From JAMZMI01 sp963848175 (GTDB lineage: Bacteria > Bacteroidota > Bacteroidia > Cytophagales > Cyclobacteriaceae), in the NCBI GenBank assembly GCA_963848175.1, contig CAWKCO010000003.1, positions 620,001-684,000 on the forward strand: DNA of 64,000 nt. The letters are read 5' to 3'. The position numbers were made by a program, and so were the translations under genes. The first letter of the stretch is position 1. Every line of letters begins with the position of its first letter. Below are positions 18,201 through 28,238 of the stretch, piece by piece. A model generated the notes under the pieces. That model made no database searches and was not told the DNA's origin. It was given only the letters and a program-made list of their open reading frames with translations.

Positions 18201-18794
18201 ATGTTTACCGGAATCGTTGAGACTGTTGGCGAAATAAAAGAAAAAATTGCGGAAGGCACCAACCTCAATTTTAAAATTAGCTCTCCAATCAGCAATGAGT
18301 TGAAAATAGACCAGAGTGTAAGTCACAATGGTGTATGTCTCACAGTCACAAGCGTAGAAGATGGTGCGCATTGGGTAACCGCCGTGGCTGAGACACTGGA
18401 CAAAACGAATTTGGGAACACTACAGAATTGGGATACTGTAAATATAGAGCGTTGCATGCCTGCTAATGGCCGATTTGATGGACATATAGTTCAAGGCCAT
18501 GTGGATAGCACAGCGGAAGTCGTGTCTATCCAAGACCAAAATGGAAGCTGGTTATTTACATTCAGGTTGGGTGATACAGAAAATATTCTGGTAGAAAAGG
18601 GGAGCGTTTGCATTAACGGGGCAAGTCTTACTTGTTTTAATATTTGTGACAATAAATTTGATGTTGCAATCATCCCATATACCTACGAACACACTAATTT
18701 TCATAAATTTGAGAAAAGCTCAGTCGTAAATATTGAGTTTGACATAATTGGTAAGTACATTAAGGCTTTGTTTTTAAAATCTGCTAAGAAATGA
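18201..18794 (+). CDS. ribE: riboflavin synthase
   Basis: A 197-aa enzyme converting two 6,7-dimethyl-8-ribityllumazine molecules to riboflavin. It begins with the diagnostic MFTGIVETVG and has two lumazine-binding repeats; the second begins with FDGHIVQGHVD near residue 95. The first repeat has the SHNGVCLTV segment, the second INGASLTC. Its last four bases overlap the LytTR regulator gene (ATGA). Confidence 0.97.
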   Translation: MFTGIVETVGEIKEKIAEGTNLNFKISSPISNELKIDQSVSHNGVCLTVTSVEDGAHWVTAVAETLDKTNLGTLQNWDTVNIERCMPANGRFDGHIVQGHVDSTAEVVSIQDQNGSWLFTFRLGDTENILVEKGSVCINGASLTCFNICDNKFDVAIIPYTYEHTNFHKFEKSSVVNIEFDIIGKYIKALFLKSAKK

Positions 18795-19498
18795 TATTAA
18801 ACTGTATGCTTGTGGACGATGACGAGATGTCGCGTCTAATCTTCAAAAACTTTATTGAAAAAACCGACTTTCTAAATCTCTCTTATGAACTGACCAATAC
18901 TATCGATGCTTCGAACATCCTCGTGGATGAAAAAAACAACGATGTGGATTTGGTATTTATGGATATCGAAATGCCAGAAATGTCGGGTATGGAGTTGGCT
19001 CACATGTTGAAAAACGTGTATCCGATTATTTTCATTACCTCCAATAAAGACTATGCCATAGAGGCATTTGAATTTGAAGAGAATATTCTTGACTATCTCG
19101 TAAAACCTGTAGAATACAGTCGTTTTCTAAAGGCTGCCAAAAAGGCCAAGGAGATGAGAGAGAAGGAGTTGAAGTACGCCGAGATGGAGAATCACGTGTT
19201 TGTGAAATCTGACTCTCGATTTGTGCGCATTCCTTACAACGACCTTATTTTCGTGGAAGCTTTGGCAGATTATGTGATCTTCAATACCATCAAAGGAAAG
19301 TTTATCGTTCATTATACGATGAAGGGGATTGAGAAAAAACTGCCAATGAGTAAGTTTAGTCGTATCCACCGATCATATATCATCAATAGAGATAAGATTA
19401 ACTATATGGAAGATTTTAATATCTCCATTGGAGATAAAATGATTCCTATAGGAGCGTCTTACAAGGATCAATTTTTGAATAAGATCAATCAGATTTGA
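18791..19498 (+). CDS. LytTR-family response regulator
   Basis: A 235-aa two-domain regulator. The receiver domain has the acidic pocket VDDDE near residue 8, phosphoacceptor D58 (FMDIEMPEMSG) and the conserved lysine in LVKPVEY. The C-terminal LytTR DNA-binding domain (about 135-235) shows YN.L.F.EA.ADYV and the RIHRSYIIN motif. No histidine kinase lies nearby in the window. It overlaps ribE by four bases, and its 3' end overlaps convergent hemF by ten. Confidence 0.95.
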   Translation: MILNCMLVDDDEMSRLIFKNFIEKTDFLNLSYELTNTIDASNILVDEKNNDVDLVFMDIEMPEMSGMELAHMLKNVYPIIFITSNKDYAIEAFEFEENILDYLVKPVEYSRFLKAAKKAKEMREKELKYAEMENHVFVKSDSRFVRIPYNDLIFVEALADYVIFNTIKGKFIVHYTMKGIEKKLPMSKFSRIHRSYIINRDKINYMEDFNISIGDKMIPIGASYKDQFLNKINQI

Positions 19499-20403
19499 TC
19501 CTTATAAAGGAGCCAGTCAATATCTTTTTTTAGCCATTGTAGTGTGTCTGCCTCTGGAGTTCCGTCTTCAGGGGTGTGATCATACACCCAAGAGCAATCT
19601 GGCGGCAGACTCATTAAAATAGACTCTGTGCGGCCATTTGTATCTAAGCCAAACTTTGTACCCTTGTCCCAGACCAGATTAAACTCAACATAGCGACCTC
19701 TTCTGAGTCTTTGCCATTTAATTTCTCTTTCTCCGAAAGCTTTTTGAGCATACTTTGGTACGTAGTAGCTGTAAATAGGGATGAAGGATTGCCCCACTTG
19801 CTGAACGAAAGCCAAGAGGTCATCAAAGGATTTGCCCTCTGATTGCTCATTGATTCTGTCAAAGAAAATTCCTCCTACACCTCGCGTCTCATTTCGGTGT
19901 TTAATAAAGAAATAATCATCCGCCCACTTTTTGAACCGGTCATAATAGGCTGAATCTACCTGATCACACACTGCTTTCAGAGTTGTGTGGATCTGGGCTC
20001 CATCTTCTGGAGACACGTAATGTGGAGTCAAATCTATGCCCCCTCCAAACCAATAAGTACCGTTGCTCATCTCGAAATACCGCACATTCATATGTATGAT
20101 GGGCATCCATGGGTTCACAGGATGTAAGACAATAGAAACTCCAGTAGCATAAAAATCGGTTTCTGGAAGGTTGAGTGCTTCTAAAATTTTAGCGGGAGTC
20201 GGGCCGCTTACTGCCGAGAAGTTCACGCCTCCTTTTTCTATCACAGCACCTTTTTCAATAACCCTAGATCGTCCACCGCCACCCTCAGGTCTGTCCCATT
20301 TATCTTCTTTGAATGTAGCAGAGTCATCAAGTGTTTCCAGATCGGAGCAGATATTATCCTGCAGACGCATAAACCATTGAGTAATTTCTTCTTTCTTCGA
20401 CAT
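19489..20403 (-). CDS. hemF: oxygen-dependent coproporphyrinogen III oxidase
   Basis: A 304-aa enzyme of haem synthesis; it oxidatively decarboxylates coproporphyrinogen III. Conserved stretches include GGGGRSRVIEKG and GVNFS near residues 41-63, then NPWMPIIHMNVRYFE, YWFGGGIDLTP, and GGIFFD and YVEFNLVWDKGT further on. All are typical of HemF. One base separates it from tamL upstream, so it is probably cotranscribed with that outer-membrane gene. The two functions are not linked. Confidence 0.97.
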   Translation of the reverse strand: MSKKEEITQWFMRLQDNICSDLETLDDSATFKEDKWDRPEGGGGRSRVIEKGAVIEKGGVNFSAVSGPTPAKILEALNLPETDFYATGVSIVLHPVNPWMPIIHMNVRYFEMSNGTYWFGGGIDLTPHYVSPEDGAQIHTTLKAVCDQVDSAYYDRFKKWADDYFFIKHRNETRGVGGIFFDRINEQSEGKSFDDLLAFVQQVGQSFIPIYSYYVPKYAQKAFGEREIKWQRLRRGRYVEFNLVWDKGTKFGLDTNGRTESILMSLPPDCSWVYDHTPEDGTPEADTLQWLKKDIDWLLYKDQI

Positions 20404-20404
20404 A

Positions 20405-22900
20405 TCAAAAAGGGTATCCTATCCCAAAATTAAAATTTACTTTATCCCACAAATTATTGAACCTCAATTCGTCCAGTACAAATCTTTCACCACGAGCTCT
20501 CGCTGGGTCAAAAACTTTGTAAGCAGCATCTACTCTAAAAACTAAAAACGAAAAATCAAGTCGTAAGCCAAGTCCAGTACCTACGGCCAATTGCTGATAA
20601 AATTGATCGAAATGAAAAACACCATCATCATTCTGAGGGTCTGGACTATTTTCAATTGTCTTACTTCGCCAAAGCCAAGTATTTCCAGCATCAATAAAAA
20701 AAGCATAATCTATTATTCCGATAAATGAACGCCGGAATTCTGCGCTTAATTCGATTAAAATATCACCAGGCTGTTCCCTATCATAATTAACTTGTGGCTG
20801 GCCATTTGAATCTGTTGCCACGACAGTATTCCCTTCTAAGTCCTCCTTTAGTTTGTATTGGGCATAAGAACCAGGTCCCAATCTTCTGGGTTGCCAAGCG
20901 CGAATGCTGTTGCTACCTCCAGAGAAGAAATATTTCTCATAAGGAAGGGATTTACTTTCTCCATATACAAAAGCTACTCCCACATTCACACGATAGGTGA
21001 AAGCAGTTTTACTATTTAGCCGTATGTTTTGACGAAAATCCATATTCCCCTTCAAATATTTGTAATAGGTAAACTCTGTGGTGTCCGTCAGGTTTTGATT
21101 GAGGGGGTTATCTCCCAAGAGCAATTGTACTATCCCTCCATATTCAAGTCCACTATGTATGAAATAAGAATCTTGATTGCCTAATCCATAATTGTTTTTG
21201 TTAAAATCCAAAGACAGAGATGTGTTACTTACAAAGGAAGAGCGGAAGGCATTTACATAAGAAATGTTTCCTGCTGCCTGGAGGGTGTCTAGTTCTTTCT
21301 TGAATGAGGGAGAAGTGGTTGATTTAATGTAAGCGGCATCAAAGGGCTGAAAGGTCAATCTAGAGTTATTATTCAATTGCCAGGAATATCCATAAGTTGT
21401 ATTGAAAGTGGTTCTTTCATATTCCCCTAATCGATCTTCAAAATTCACTCCAATGGACACTTTGGTTTTTGGGTTGAATTTTCCTATTCTGGATTTGAGA
21501 CTAGATGTTAACGGAAAGATGAATTGAGGGAAAGTTAGCGATAAATCACTTCCGTATTGAAAGCGCGAATACTTGCGATCAGTAGTTTGTTTGTTCGTTC
21601 CTCTAATACCTTGCATGCTTATATTGGCATCCAGTTGAAGGATTTCAAGTCCTTTGAATGTATTTCTATTTTTAGCATTGAAATTCAAAAATGGGCCAGG
21701 CCACCCACTCGGTTGGTTTTGAGAACTAATCAAACTTAGCCCCCCCTCTAGTGAAGTTTGATATTTATTCAGTGGACTTGTGAAAATCTGAGCGACAAAA
21801 TGACTGTCAATAGAATCATAGGTGATGTTCACGAATTTAAACATATCTAGATACGACAGTTGTCTTTGGGTTTCAAGAGCCCAACGCTTGCTGTATAAGC
21901 TATCTGGTTTTACAAAAATCCTCCAATCTATTACCCGTGGATAATATCGGTTATTGTTGAGGTTGTAAGTAACTTCGTTGTGAGTCGTTTTTGGGCGATA
22001 GGAAAGAAACGAGTTATTCGCGTTGGTGTTGAAGGTAACTGAGTCAACTCGATAAATCTTGTGTTTGTTTTTGTCTGGGGGTAAGATGATAGACTCTCTA
22101 ATAATGATTTTATTTCCTTCTAGTGCTATCGTATCAAGTTCGAAAAAGATGTACTGCCTTTTAAAATCGTAGTAACCATTATTGCTCATAAGGTCATAAA
22201 CACGATCTCGTTCCTCTGAGAGGAGGTTTTGACTATAATATTTCCCATCAAATCGTTGTTCACCGATCCTTTTGTGAAAAAGAATAGACATGGTTGAGTC
22301 TTCTATACGATACTGCAAAGAATCAATTAAGTAACGCTCTCCCTCATGTATTTTGAGCTTCACACTGGTCATTTGATCTTCAGTGACTACTGAAACCGTC
22401 TCAACCCAAGCGTCGAAATATCCCTTCGAAAAAAGATAATCGGATATATTCGTTCTAGTTTCCTCAAGCTTCTCTGGACTATATACTGCAAGTTTTTCTC
22501 CCCATCTCATTCTCAAGTTTCCTTGGTTGAGTTTGGTGTCTATTTTGTCCGTTTTCCTAATTTTCTTAGCTAGTAGCTCTTTCTTTTTTTTCGTATTGGA
22601 AGCTTCTTCTATTTTGGTGTCGTATTTTTCCACCAAGTTTTGTCTCTTTTTCACTAAGCCAAGTGAGTCAAAATTTTCGTGACCTTTTTGATACATGTGC
22701 GCCAAGTGCGCAATAGGAAAAACGAGCAGTCGCGTATTTGGCTTTTGAGCTTTAAGTGACTCTATCTCTTCACTGTTTACCGCCTTTCCAGTTTTGATGA
22801 CTTGTTTCTTGAGAATAGTTTCACCTTCATCCAGATAGCGGGTGCCTAAACATGAAGAAAGAATAAATATTGTGGAGATGACAATTAACTTTACCTTCAA
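20405..22900 (-). CDS. tamL: TamL-type Omp85 outer-membrane lipoprotein
   Basis: An 831-aa protein with a lipoprotein signal peptide (ILSSC, lipidated Cys17), POTRA-like repeats in the first half, and a C-terminal beta-barrel of the Omp85/BamA type. The barrel contains the region SIRAWQPRRLGPGSY, equivalent to the conserved surface segment of BamA/TamA, and ends with an aromatic residue (GIGYPF). In Bacteroidota TamL replaces the TamA barrel and works with TamB in envelope biogenesis. The start is 14 bp from that of the divergent methyltransferase gene. Confidence 0.9.
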   Translation of the reverse strand: MKVKLIVISTIFILSSCLGTRYLDEGETILKKQVIKTGKAVNSEEIESLKAQKPNTRLLVFPIAHLAHMYQKGHENFDSLGLVKKRQNLVEKYDTKIEEASNTKKKKELLAKKIRKTDKIDTKLNQGNLRMRWGEKLAVYSPEKLEETRTNISDYLFSKGYFDAWVETVSVVTEDQMTSVKLKIHEGERYLIDSLQYRIEDSTMSILFHKRIGEQRFDGKYYSQNLLSEERDRVYDLMSNNGYYDFKRQYIFFELDTIALEGNKIIIRESIILPPDKNKHKIYRVDSVTFNTNANNSFLSYRPKTTHNEVTYNLNNNRYYPRVIDWRIFVKPDSLYSKRWALETQRQLSYLDMFKFVNITYDSIDSHFVAQIFTSPLNKYQTSLEGGLSLISSQNQPSGWPGPFLNFNAKNRNTFKGLEILQLDANISMQGIRGTNKQTTDRKYSRFQYGSDLSLTFPQFIFPLTSSLKSRIGKFNPKTKVSIGVNFEDRLGEYERTTFNTTYGYSWQLNNNSRLTFQPFDAAYIKSTTSPSFKKELDTLQAAGNISYVNAFRSSFVSNTSLSLDFNKNNYGLGNQDSYFIHSGLEYGGIVQLLLGDNPLNQNLTDTTEFTYYKYLKGNMDFRQNIRLNSKTAFTYRVNVGVAFVYGESKSLPYEKYFFSGGSNSIRAWQPRRLGPGSYAQYKLKEDLEGNTVVATDSNGQPQVNYDREQPGDILIELSAEFRRSFIGIIDYAFFIDAGNTWLWRSKTIENSPDPQNDDGVFHFDQFYQQLAVGTGLGLRLDFSFLVFRVDAAYKVFDPARARGERFVLDELRFNNLWDKVNFNFGIGYPF

Positions 22901-22914
22901 ACCCTGCTAATCAT

Positions 22915-23655
22915 ATGGTTTCTAAAAATCAGTTAAAATTCATCAAATCACTTAAGATAAAAAAGTATCGGCAACAGGAAAGCTGTTTTTTAGTCGAAGG
23001 AAGAAAAAATGTGGAGGAATTACTCCGATCCACGTTCGAAATAGAAATGGTTTTAGTTACTGAACAATTTTTAAATAACCACCCTCAGATGCTCGCTGAA
23101 ATACCAGCAAGTAAAGTAATTCTTTCCAAACAAAAAGACCTAGAAGAAGCAGGTACGTTTCAAACGAATCAGGAATGTCTGGCGGTAGTGAAAATGCAGA
23201 AGCACAACATTTCCTCTTTGGACTACTCAGATAAAATTGTGGTTCTGGATGGGGTAGGGGATCCAGGGAATCTCGGAACGATTATTCGTACGCTGGATTG
23301 GTTTGGGTTTCGTCAGATAGTCTGCTCGCTGGATAGCACAGAGTTTTACAATCCCAAAACGATCAATTCTACTATGGGGTCTTTTGCTAGAATGAAAGTC
23401 TATTATACAGATTTGTTGCCTTTGTTGTCCAACGCCACAATTCCTGTGATCGGCGCGGTGCTGGAAGGAAAGAATCCTGAGGATTTGAAATTCCCGAACC
23501 CAATGTTCTTGGTAATGGGAAGTGAGTCTCATGGTATTTCCGCTGAAGTAATGTCCCTTTTAACAGAAAAAGTGACTATCCCAAGGTATGGAGCAGCAGA
23601 GTCTCTCAACGTTGGAATAGCCACCGGTATCTTAGCTTATTTGCTTAGACAATAG
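22915..23655 (+). CDS. SpoU/TrmH-family RNA 2'-O-methyltransferase
   Basis: A 246-aa knotted SPOUT methyltransferase. It has the N-terminal substrate-binding domain (KFIKSLKIKKYR...FLVEG) and the three motifs VVLDGVGDPGNLGTIIRT, VMGSESHGIS and IPRYGAAESLNVGIATGI. It most likely methylates rRNA or tRNA; the exact target cannot be told. It is divergent from tamL, and its stop is one base from that of convergent pgi. Confidence 0.94.
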   Translation: MVSKNQLKFIKSLKIKKYRQQESCFLVEGRKNVEELLRSTFEIEMVLVTEQFLNNHPQMLAEIPASKVILSKQKDLEEAGTFQTNQECLAVVKMQKHNISSLDYSDKIVVLDGVGDPGNLGTIIRTLDWFGFRQIVCSLDSTEFYNPKTINSTMGSFARMKVYYTDLLPLLSNATIPVIGAVLEGKNPEDLKFPNPMFLVMGSESHGISAEVMSLLTEKVTIPRYGAAESLNVGIATGILAYLLRQ

Positions 23656-23656
23656 G

Positions 23657-25309
23657 TCAGTTTCTCATAGCTTTGTAAGCATTAATCAAACCAGAGGTAG
23701 AACCATCATGATCCGTGATTTTGTCATTGTTTTCCAATTTAGGAAGAATGCGTTTGGCAAGTTGTTTCCCAAGTTCTACACCCCATTGGTCAAAGCTCAA
23801 TATGTTCCATACGATTCCTTGTGCGAAAATTTTGTGTTCATACATCGCTATCAATGATCCCAGAGTTCTTGGGTCTAGATTCTTGAAAAGGATAGAATTG
23901 GTAGGTCTATTGCCTTCAAAGACTTTGAATAGAGTCAGTTGTGCTATTGTTTTGTCATCAGCACCTTGAGCTTTAAACTCAGCAATAACTTCCTCCTTGG
24001 TTTTTCCCATCATCAGTGCTTCTGTCTGTGCAAAAAAGTTGGCAAGAAGCTTAGGATGATGATCTCCAAGTGGATTTTGGCTATTGGCAGCAGCCAGAAA
24101 ATCGCAAGGAATCAATTTGGTTCCTTGGTGAATTAGTTGGTAAAAAGCATGCTGTCCGTTGGTGCCTGGCTCTCCCCAGATAATTGGACCTGTTTGGTAG
24201 CTCACCTTTTGTCCATCACGAGAAACATATTTACCATTGCTTTCCATATCTCCTTGCTGCATATATGGAGCAAAAGCATGCATATACTGATCGTAAGGCA
24301 AAATGGCCTGAGACTCTGCGCCAAAGAAATTATTGTACCAGATACCCAATAAGGCGAGGATAGTAGGAATGTTTTCTTCCGCAGGTGCATTCAAGAAGTG
24401 CTGATCCATGGCTTCTGCACCTTCTAAAAGCTTCTTAAAATTGTCAAAACCTACGGCACAGGCGATAGGCATTCCGATGGCAGACCATAGAGAGTAGCGA
24501 CCACCTACCCAGTCCCAAAACTCAAACATATTTTCTTCAGCAATACCAAAAGAAGTCACCGCTTCTTTGTTTGTAGAAATGGCTATAAAGTGATTTTTTA
24601 CAAAAGAAACATCTTTTGCGCGCTCCAAGAACCAACTTTTTGCTGACTCAGCGTTGGTCATGGTCTCTTGAGTGGTGAAAGTTTTTGAAGCAATGATGAA
24701 GAGTGTTGTTTCAGGATCAACTTCTTTCAGTGTGGTTACCATGTGGCTTCCATCTACATTCGAAACAAAATGTGATTTGATCCCCTCTACGGCAAAGGGC
24801 TTCAAACTTTCTGTGACCATAAAAGGCCCCAGGTCAGACCCTCCAATACCAATGTTTACTACATGTTTGATTGCTTTACCAGTGTAACCTTTGATTTCGC
24901 CACTGTGAAGTTTCGTTGTAAATGCTTTCATATGATCCAATACGCGATTAACATCAGGCATTACATCTTTTCCATCTACAAGGATTGGAGTGTTTTTGGT
25001 GTTTCTTAAAGCAATGTGGAGCACCGATCTATCTTCGGTCATGTTGATTCGTTCGCCACCAAACATCCTTTTGATAGCGTCTGACAGTTGACACTCCTTG
25101 GCCAGTTCAAGGAGTAAATCCATTGTTTCCTTTGTGATCCTGTTTTTGGAATAATCCAAAAGGATGCCTTCAAAGGAAGTTGAAAATCGGTTAAATCTAT
25201 CAGGATCACTTGCAAAGAGATCCTTCATCTCTACCTTTTTTTGCTCAGAATAATGAGTTGAGAGTTTCTTCCAAGCGGAAGTCTGTGTTGGGTCGTGACT
25301 AGGTAACAT
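23657..25309 (-). CDS. pgi: glucose-6-phosphate isomerase
   Basis: A 550-aa glycolytic enzyme interconverting glucose-6-P and fructose-6-P. It contains GIGGSDLGPFMV, the FVSNVDGSHM region, and the conserved GGRYSLWSAIGMP and FDQWGVELGK motifs. Full length. The downstream end converges with the SpoU gene. Confidence 0.98.
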   Translation of the reverse strand: MLPSHDPTQTSAWKKLSTHYSEQKKVEMKDLFASDPDRFNRFSTSFEGILLDYSKNRITKETMDLLLELAKECQLSDAIKRMFGGERINMTEDRSVLHIALRNTKNTPILVDGKDVMPDVNRVLDHMKAFTTKLHSGEIKGYTGKAIKHVVNIGIGGSDLGPFMVTESLKPFAVEGIKSHFVSNVDGSHMVTTLKEVDPETTLFIIASKTFTTQETMTNAESAKSWFLERAKDVSFVKNHFIAISTNKEAVTSFGIAEENMFEFWDWVGGRYSLWSAIGMPIACAVGFDNFKKLLEGAEAMDQHFLNAPAEENIPTILALLGIWYNNFFGAESQAILPYDQYMHAFAPYMQQGDMESNGKYVSRDGQKVSYQTGPIIWGEPGTNGQHAFYQLIHQGTKLIPCDFLAAANSQNPLGDHHPKLLANFFAQTEALMMGKTKEEVIAEFKAQGADDKTIAQLTLFKVFEGNRPTNSILFKNLDPRTLGSLIAMYEHKIFAQGIVWNILSFDQWGVELGKQLAKRILPKLENNDKITDHDGSTSGLINAYKAMRN

Positions 25310-25347
25310 AATTTCTAAACTTAGTGCTTTTTTTGAAAGCGCTAAGT

Positions 25348-26341
25348 TTAGAAAAATATGCCGTAACCCAATTCTCTATCAAATAAAAATACCATATAAA
25401 TAACAAAGCCTAAGAGGTAAATACCGCCTTCAAGCCTGTCGATTTTGTGTTTGTCAAAAGTGAACATAAATACAAAAAGTAAAAATGTACCGATTAACAC
25501 CATAATGATATCTGAGTTCAATACGGTATTGAACTCGAGAGGTGCGTGAATAAGTCCTGTAACACCTAAGTACGAGTAGTAGGTTGAAGATATTTGATCC
25601 TACAATGTTACCAATGGCCAAGTCTGATTTGCGTTGATATGCTGCAACAGCAGAAGTAGCCAATTCAGGAAGAGATGTTCCCGCTGCTAGGATAGTAAGA
25701 CCTATCAATTTTTGACTTACACCAAAAATTTCTGCAACCTCTACCGCATTATCAACGATGATTTTTCCTCCGAAAATAAGACCTCCAGTACCCCCCACAA
25801 TCATCAAAACAGTTTTTACACTGCTAAAAATCTGAATATCGTCAAGTGATTCGGCCTCTTCAGGGTTTCTGGTAAGATTCATGAAAATGTAAAGCAAGAA
25901 CAACCCAAACATGAAGAGCAGGATAATTGCATCTGTTACAGTCAGAGAGTTGTTTTCTTTTCCAAGAAAAAATTGATCGTTTACTAAGATCAAGAAAATA
26001 ATTGTCGCTAAAAGAGAATAAGGGATTTCTTTCCAAAGTGCGTTTTTCTGAACGCTGAGAGGATAAATCAAGGCCGATATTCCTAAGATCAAGAAAATAT
26101 TGAAAACATTGGAGCCTATAATATTTCCGAATACTACATCGTGAGATACAGATCCTGAAATCAGGTTTACAACCAGCTCTGGAGCTGAAGTACCCATGGC
26201 TACTATCGTCAAGCCAATGGCTATGTCTGAGACATTAAACCTTTTAGCTAATGATGAAGCTCCATTTACCAAATAATCTGCTCCTTTAATTAAAAGGACA
26301 AATCCTACTGCGATCAGTAATAAGTTAACAACTACGTTCAA
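25348..26341 (-). pseudogene. Na+/Ca2+ antiporter (CaCA, YrbG type), frameshifted
   Basis: Membrane exchanger with two inverted halves. The first half has GADYLVNGASSLA and ATGMGTSAPELVVN-like motifs, the second TILAAGTSLPELATS. The open frame as read ends at 25454 with a nonsense tail. Removing one base in CTTAGG (minus strand, near 25566-25570) restores VLGVTGLIHAPLEF and a final membrane helix, ending at a TAA at 25348-25350. The repaired length of 330 aa is normal for the family. It is thus a single-base frameshift in an otherwise sound gene, either a sequencing error or a recent mutation. Confidence 0.88.
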
Positions 26342-26447
26342 GGCGGATCTAGGGGTTAGGCTGTATGAATATTACTATTTTTAGATTTTTGTTAAAAATC
26401 CCTGAAAGATACATAGACCATTCATTTAAACAAAATGTATTAATCAC

Positions 26448-28172
26448 CTAAAGTTCAAGGTCTTTAATGATTTGCTCAGTCTTTTGACTCAGTTTGTTAG
26501 AAGCTTCAGCATAATTCTCACCATTTGTCAGTTCTTTCTTCACAGAAAAGTAAAACTTGATTTTCGGTTCAGTTCCCGATGGTCTCACAGAAACCTTGGT
26601 TTCGTCTGCTGTAATGAATTGTAACACATCAGACGAAGGAAAATCTATTTTGATTTCTTGCCCCGTAGTGAGGTCCTTTTCAGTTCCATTTTTGTAATCT
26701 ATGACTTTTGTCACTGGCGAACCAGCCAGAGATGTAGGAGGTGTGTTTCTGAATTTCACCATCATGGCCGTAATTTCTTCCGCCCCTGATTTCCCTTTTT
26801 TTGTAATTGATTTCAAAGACTCCTGAAATAGCCCAAATTCGAAATGAATTTTTTCTAATAATTCAAGGATGGTCATTCCTTGGGAAAGAACCCAAGCCGC
26901 CATCTCGGCAATCATGGCACATGATGCCACGGCATCTTTGTCACGCACTGCGTCTCCCACGAGGTATCCGTAGCTTTCTTCACCACCACCTATGAAGGTT
27001 TCTTTTCCTTCAAGTTCTTTGATGACTGCCGCTATGTATTTAAATCCTGTTAGCGTGTCGTACAATTTGATGTCGTAGTGGTCGGCTATTTTCGCAATCA
27101 AATCTGTAGTTACAATGGTTTTCACCATAAACTGCTTTCCATTGATTTTTCCGTTTTCTTTCCATTTTCTAGCTAGATAGTAGAGTAGGAGCGTGCCTGT
27201 TTGGTTGCCATTCAAGAGTTTATAATCTCCATCAGGGCTTTTTACTGCTATGCCAACTCTATCGGCATCAGGGTCTGTGGCCATTACAAGCTCAGCGCCA
27301 ATTTCTTTGGCTTTCTTTATTGCGAGGCTTAGTGCATCTGCTTCCTCAGGGTTTGGATAAACTACAGTAGGGAAGTTTCCGTCAGGAGTAGCTTGCTCGT
27401 CTACCACTGTCACATTTGTAAATCCAAATCGCTCAAGTATTGGTGGTACAAGCGTGATCCCTGTTCCATGAATTGAACTAAATACAATTGGAATATCACT
27501 GTTGGCCTTGATCACTTCAGGTGAAAGAGAAAGTGCTTCTAAGGTTTGTAAATACTTCTCGTCAATATCAGCTCCAATTTCTTGAATCAAAGATTTGTTT
27601 GCCTCAAATTTCACCTCATCAATCGACTTGATTTTTTCGACTTCTTTGATCACATTGGTGTCGTGAGGAGCTACCATCTGCGCTCCGTCATTCCAATATG
27701 CCTTGTAGCCATTGTATTCTTTTGGGTTGTGAGAGGCAGTAAGTACTACCCCAGACTTGCATCCAAGTTCGCGGATGGCAAAAGAAAGTTCTGGTGTAGG
27801 TCTTAGGCTTTCAAAAAGGAAAACCTTGATGCCATTGGCAGAGAAAACTGCTGCCGTAGTTTCTGCGAAAAATCGACTGTTGTTTCTGCTGTCGTAAGCG
27901 ATAGCTGCGCTGATGCTTTCACCAGCAAATACTTGCTTCAGATAGTTAGATAAGCCTTGAGTGGCCATCCCGATGGTGTAGCGGTTCATTCGATTGGAAC
28001 CAACACCCATAATCCCTCTGAGTCCACCAGTACCGAACTCTAAGTCTTTATAAAAGCACTCGGTTAATTCCGTTTTGTCAGCATCGTCTAGCATCTTTTG
28101 AATGGATGCTTTGGTTTCTTTATCTACTTGAGTGCTGTCAATCCACTTTTGTGCTTTTAATTCTAGGCTCAT
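26448..28172 (-). CDS. phospho-sugar mutase (phosphoglucomutase/phosphomannomutase)
   Basis: A 574-aa alpha-D-phosphohexomutase. The phosphoserine loop VVLTASHNPKEYNGYK lies near residue 140, the metal-binding loop ATDPDADRVGIAV near 288, the sugar-binding GGGEESYGYL near 390, and the phosphate-binding RPSGTEPKIKFY near 535. The length matches eukaryote/Bacteroidota-type phosphoglucomutase. With pgi nearby it serves hexose phosphate metabolism. Confidence 0.95.
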   Translation of the reverse strand: MSLELKAQKWIDSTQVDKETKASIQKMLDDADKTELTECFYKDLEFGTGGLRGIMGVGSNRMNRYTIGMATQGLSNYLKQVFAGESISAAIAYDSRNNSRFFAETTAAVFSANGIKVFLFESLRPTPELSFAIRELGCKSGVVLTASHNPKEYNGYKAYWNDGAQMVAPHDTNVIKEVEKIKSIDEVKFEANKSLIQEIGADIDEKYLQTLEALSLSPEVIKANSDIPIVFSSIHGTGITLVPPILERFGFTNVTVVDEQATPDGNFPTVVYPNPEEADALSLAIKKAKEIGAELVMATDPDADRVGIAVKSPDGDYKLLNGNQTGTLLLYYLARKWKENGKINGKQFMVKTIVTTDLIAKIADHYDIKLYDTLTGFKYIAAVIKELEGKETFIGGGEESYGYLVGDAVRDKDAVASCAMIAEMAAWVLSQGMTILELLEKIHFEFGLFQESLKSITKKGKSGAEEITAMMVKFRNTPPTSLAGSPVTKVIDYKNGTEKDLTTGQEIKIDFPSSDVLQFITADETKVSVRPSGTEPKIKFYFSVKKELTNGENYAEASNKLSQKTEQIIKDLEL

Positions 28173-28238
28173 ATTGTTGTTGCAGTTATGTGATTCTAAT
28201 TTTGGTCTAATTTGTATAGTTATTGGCTAATAATAAAG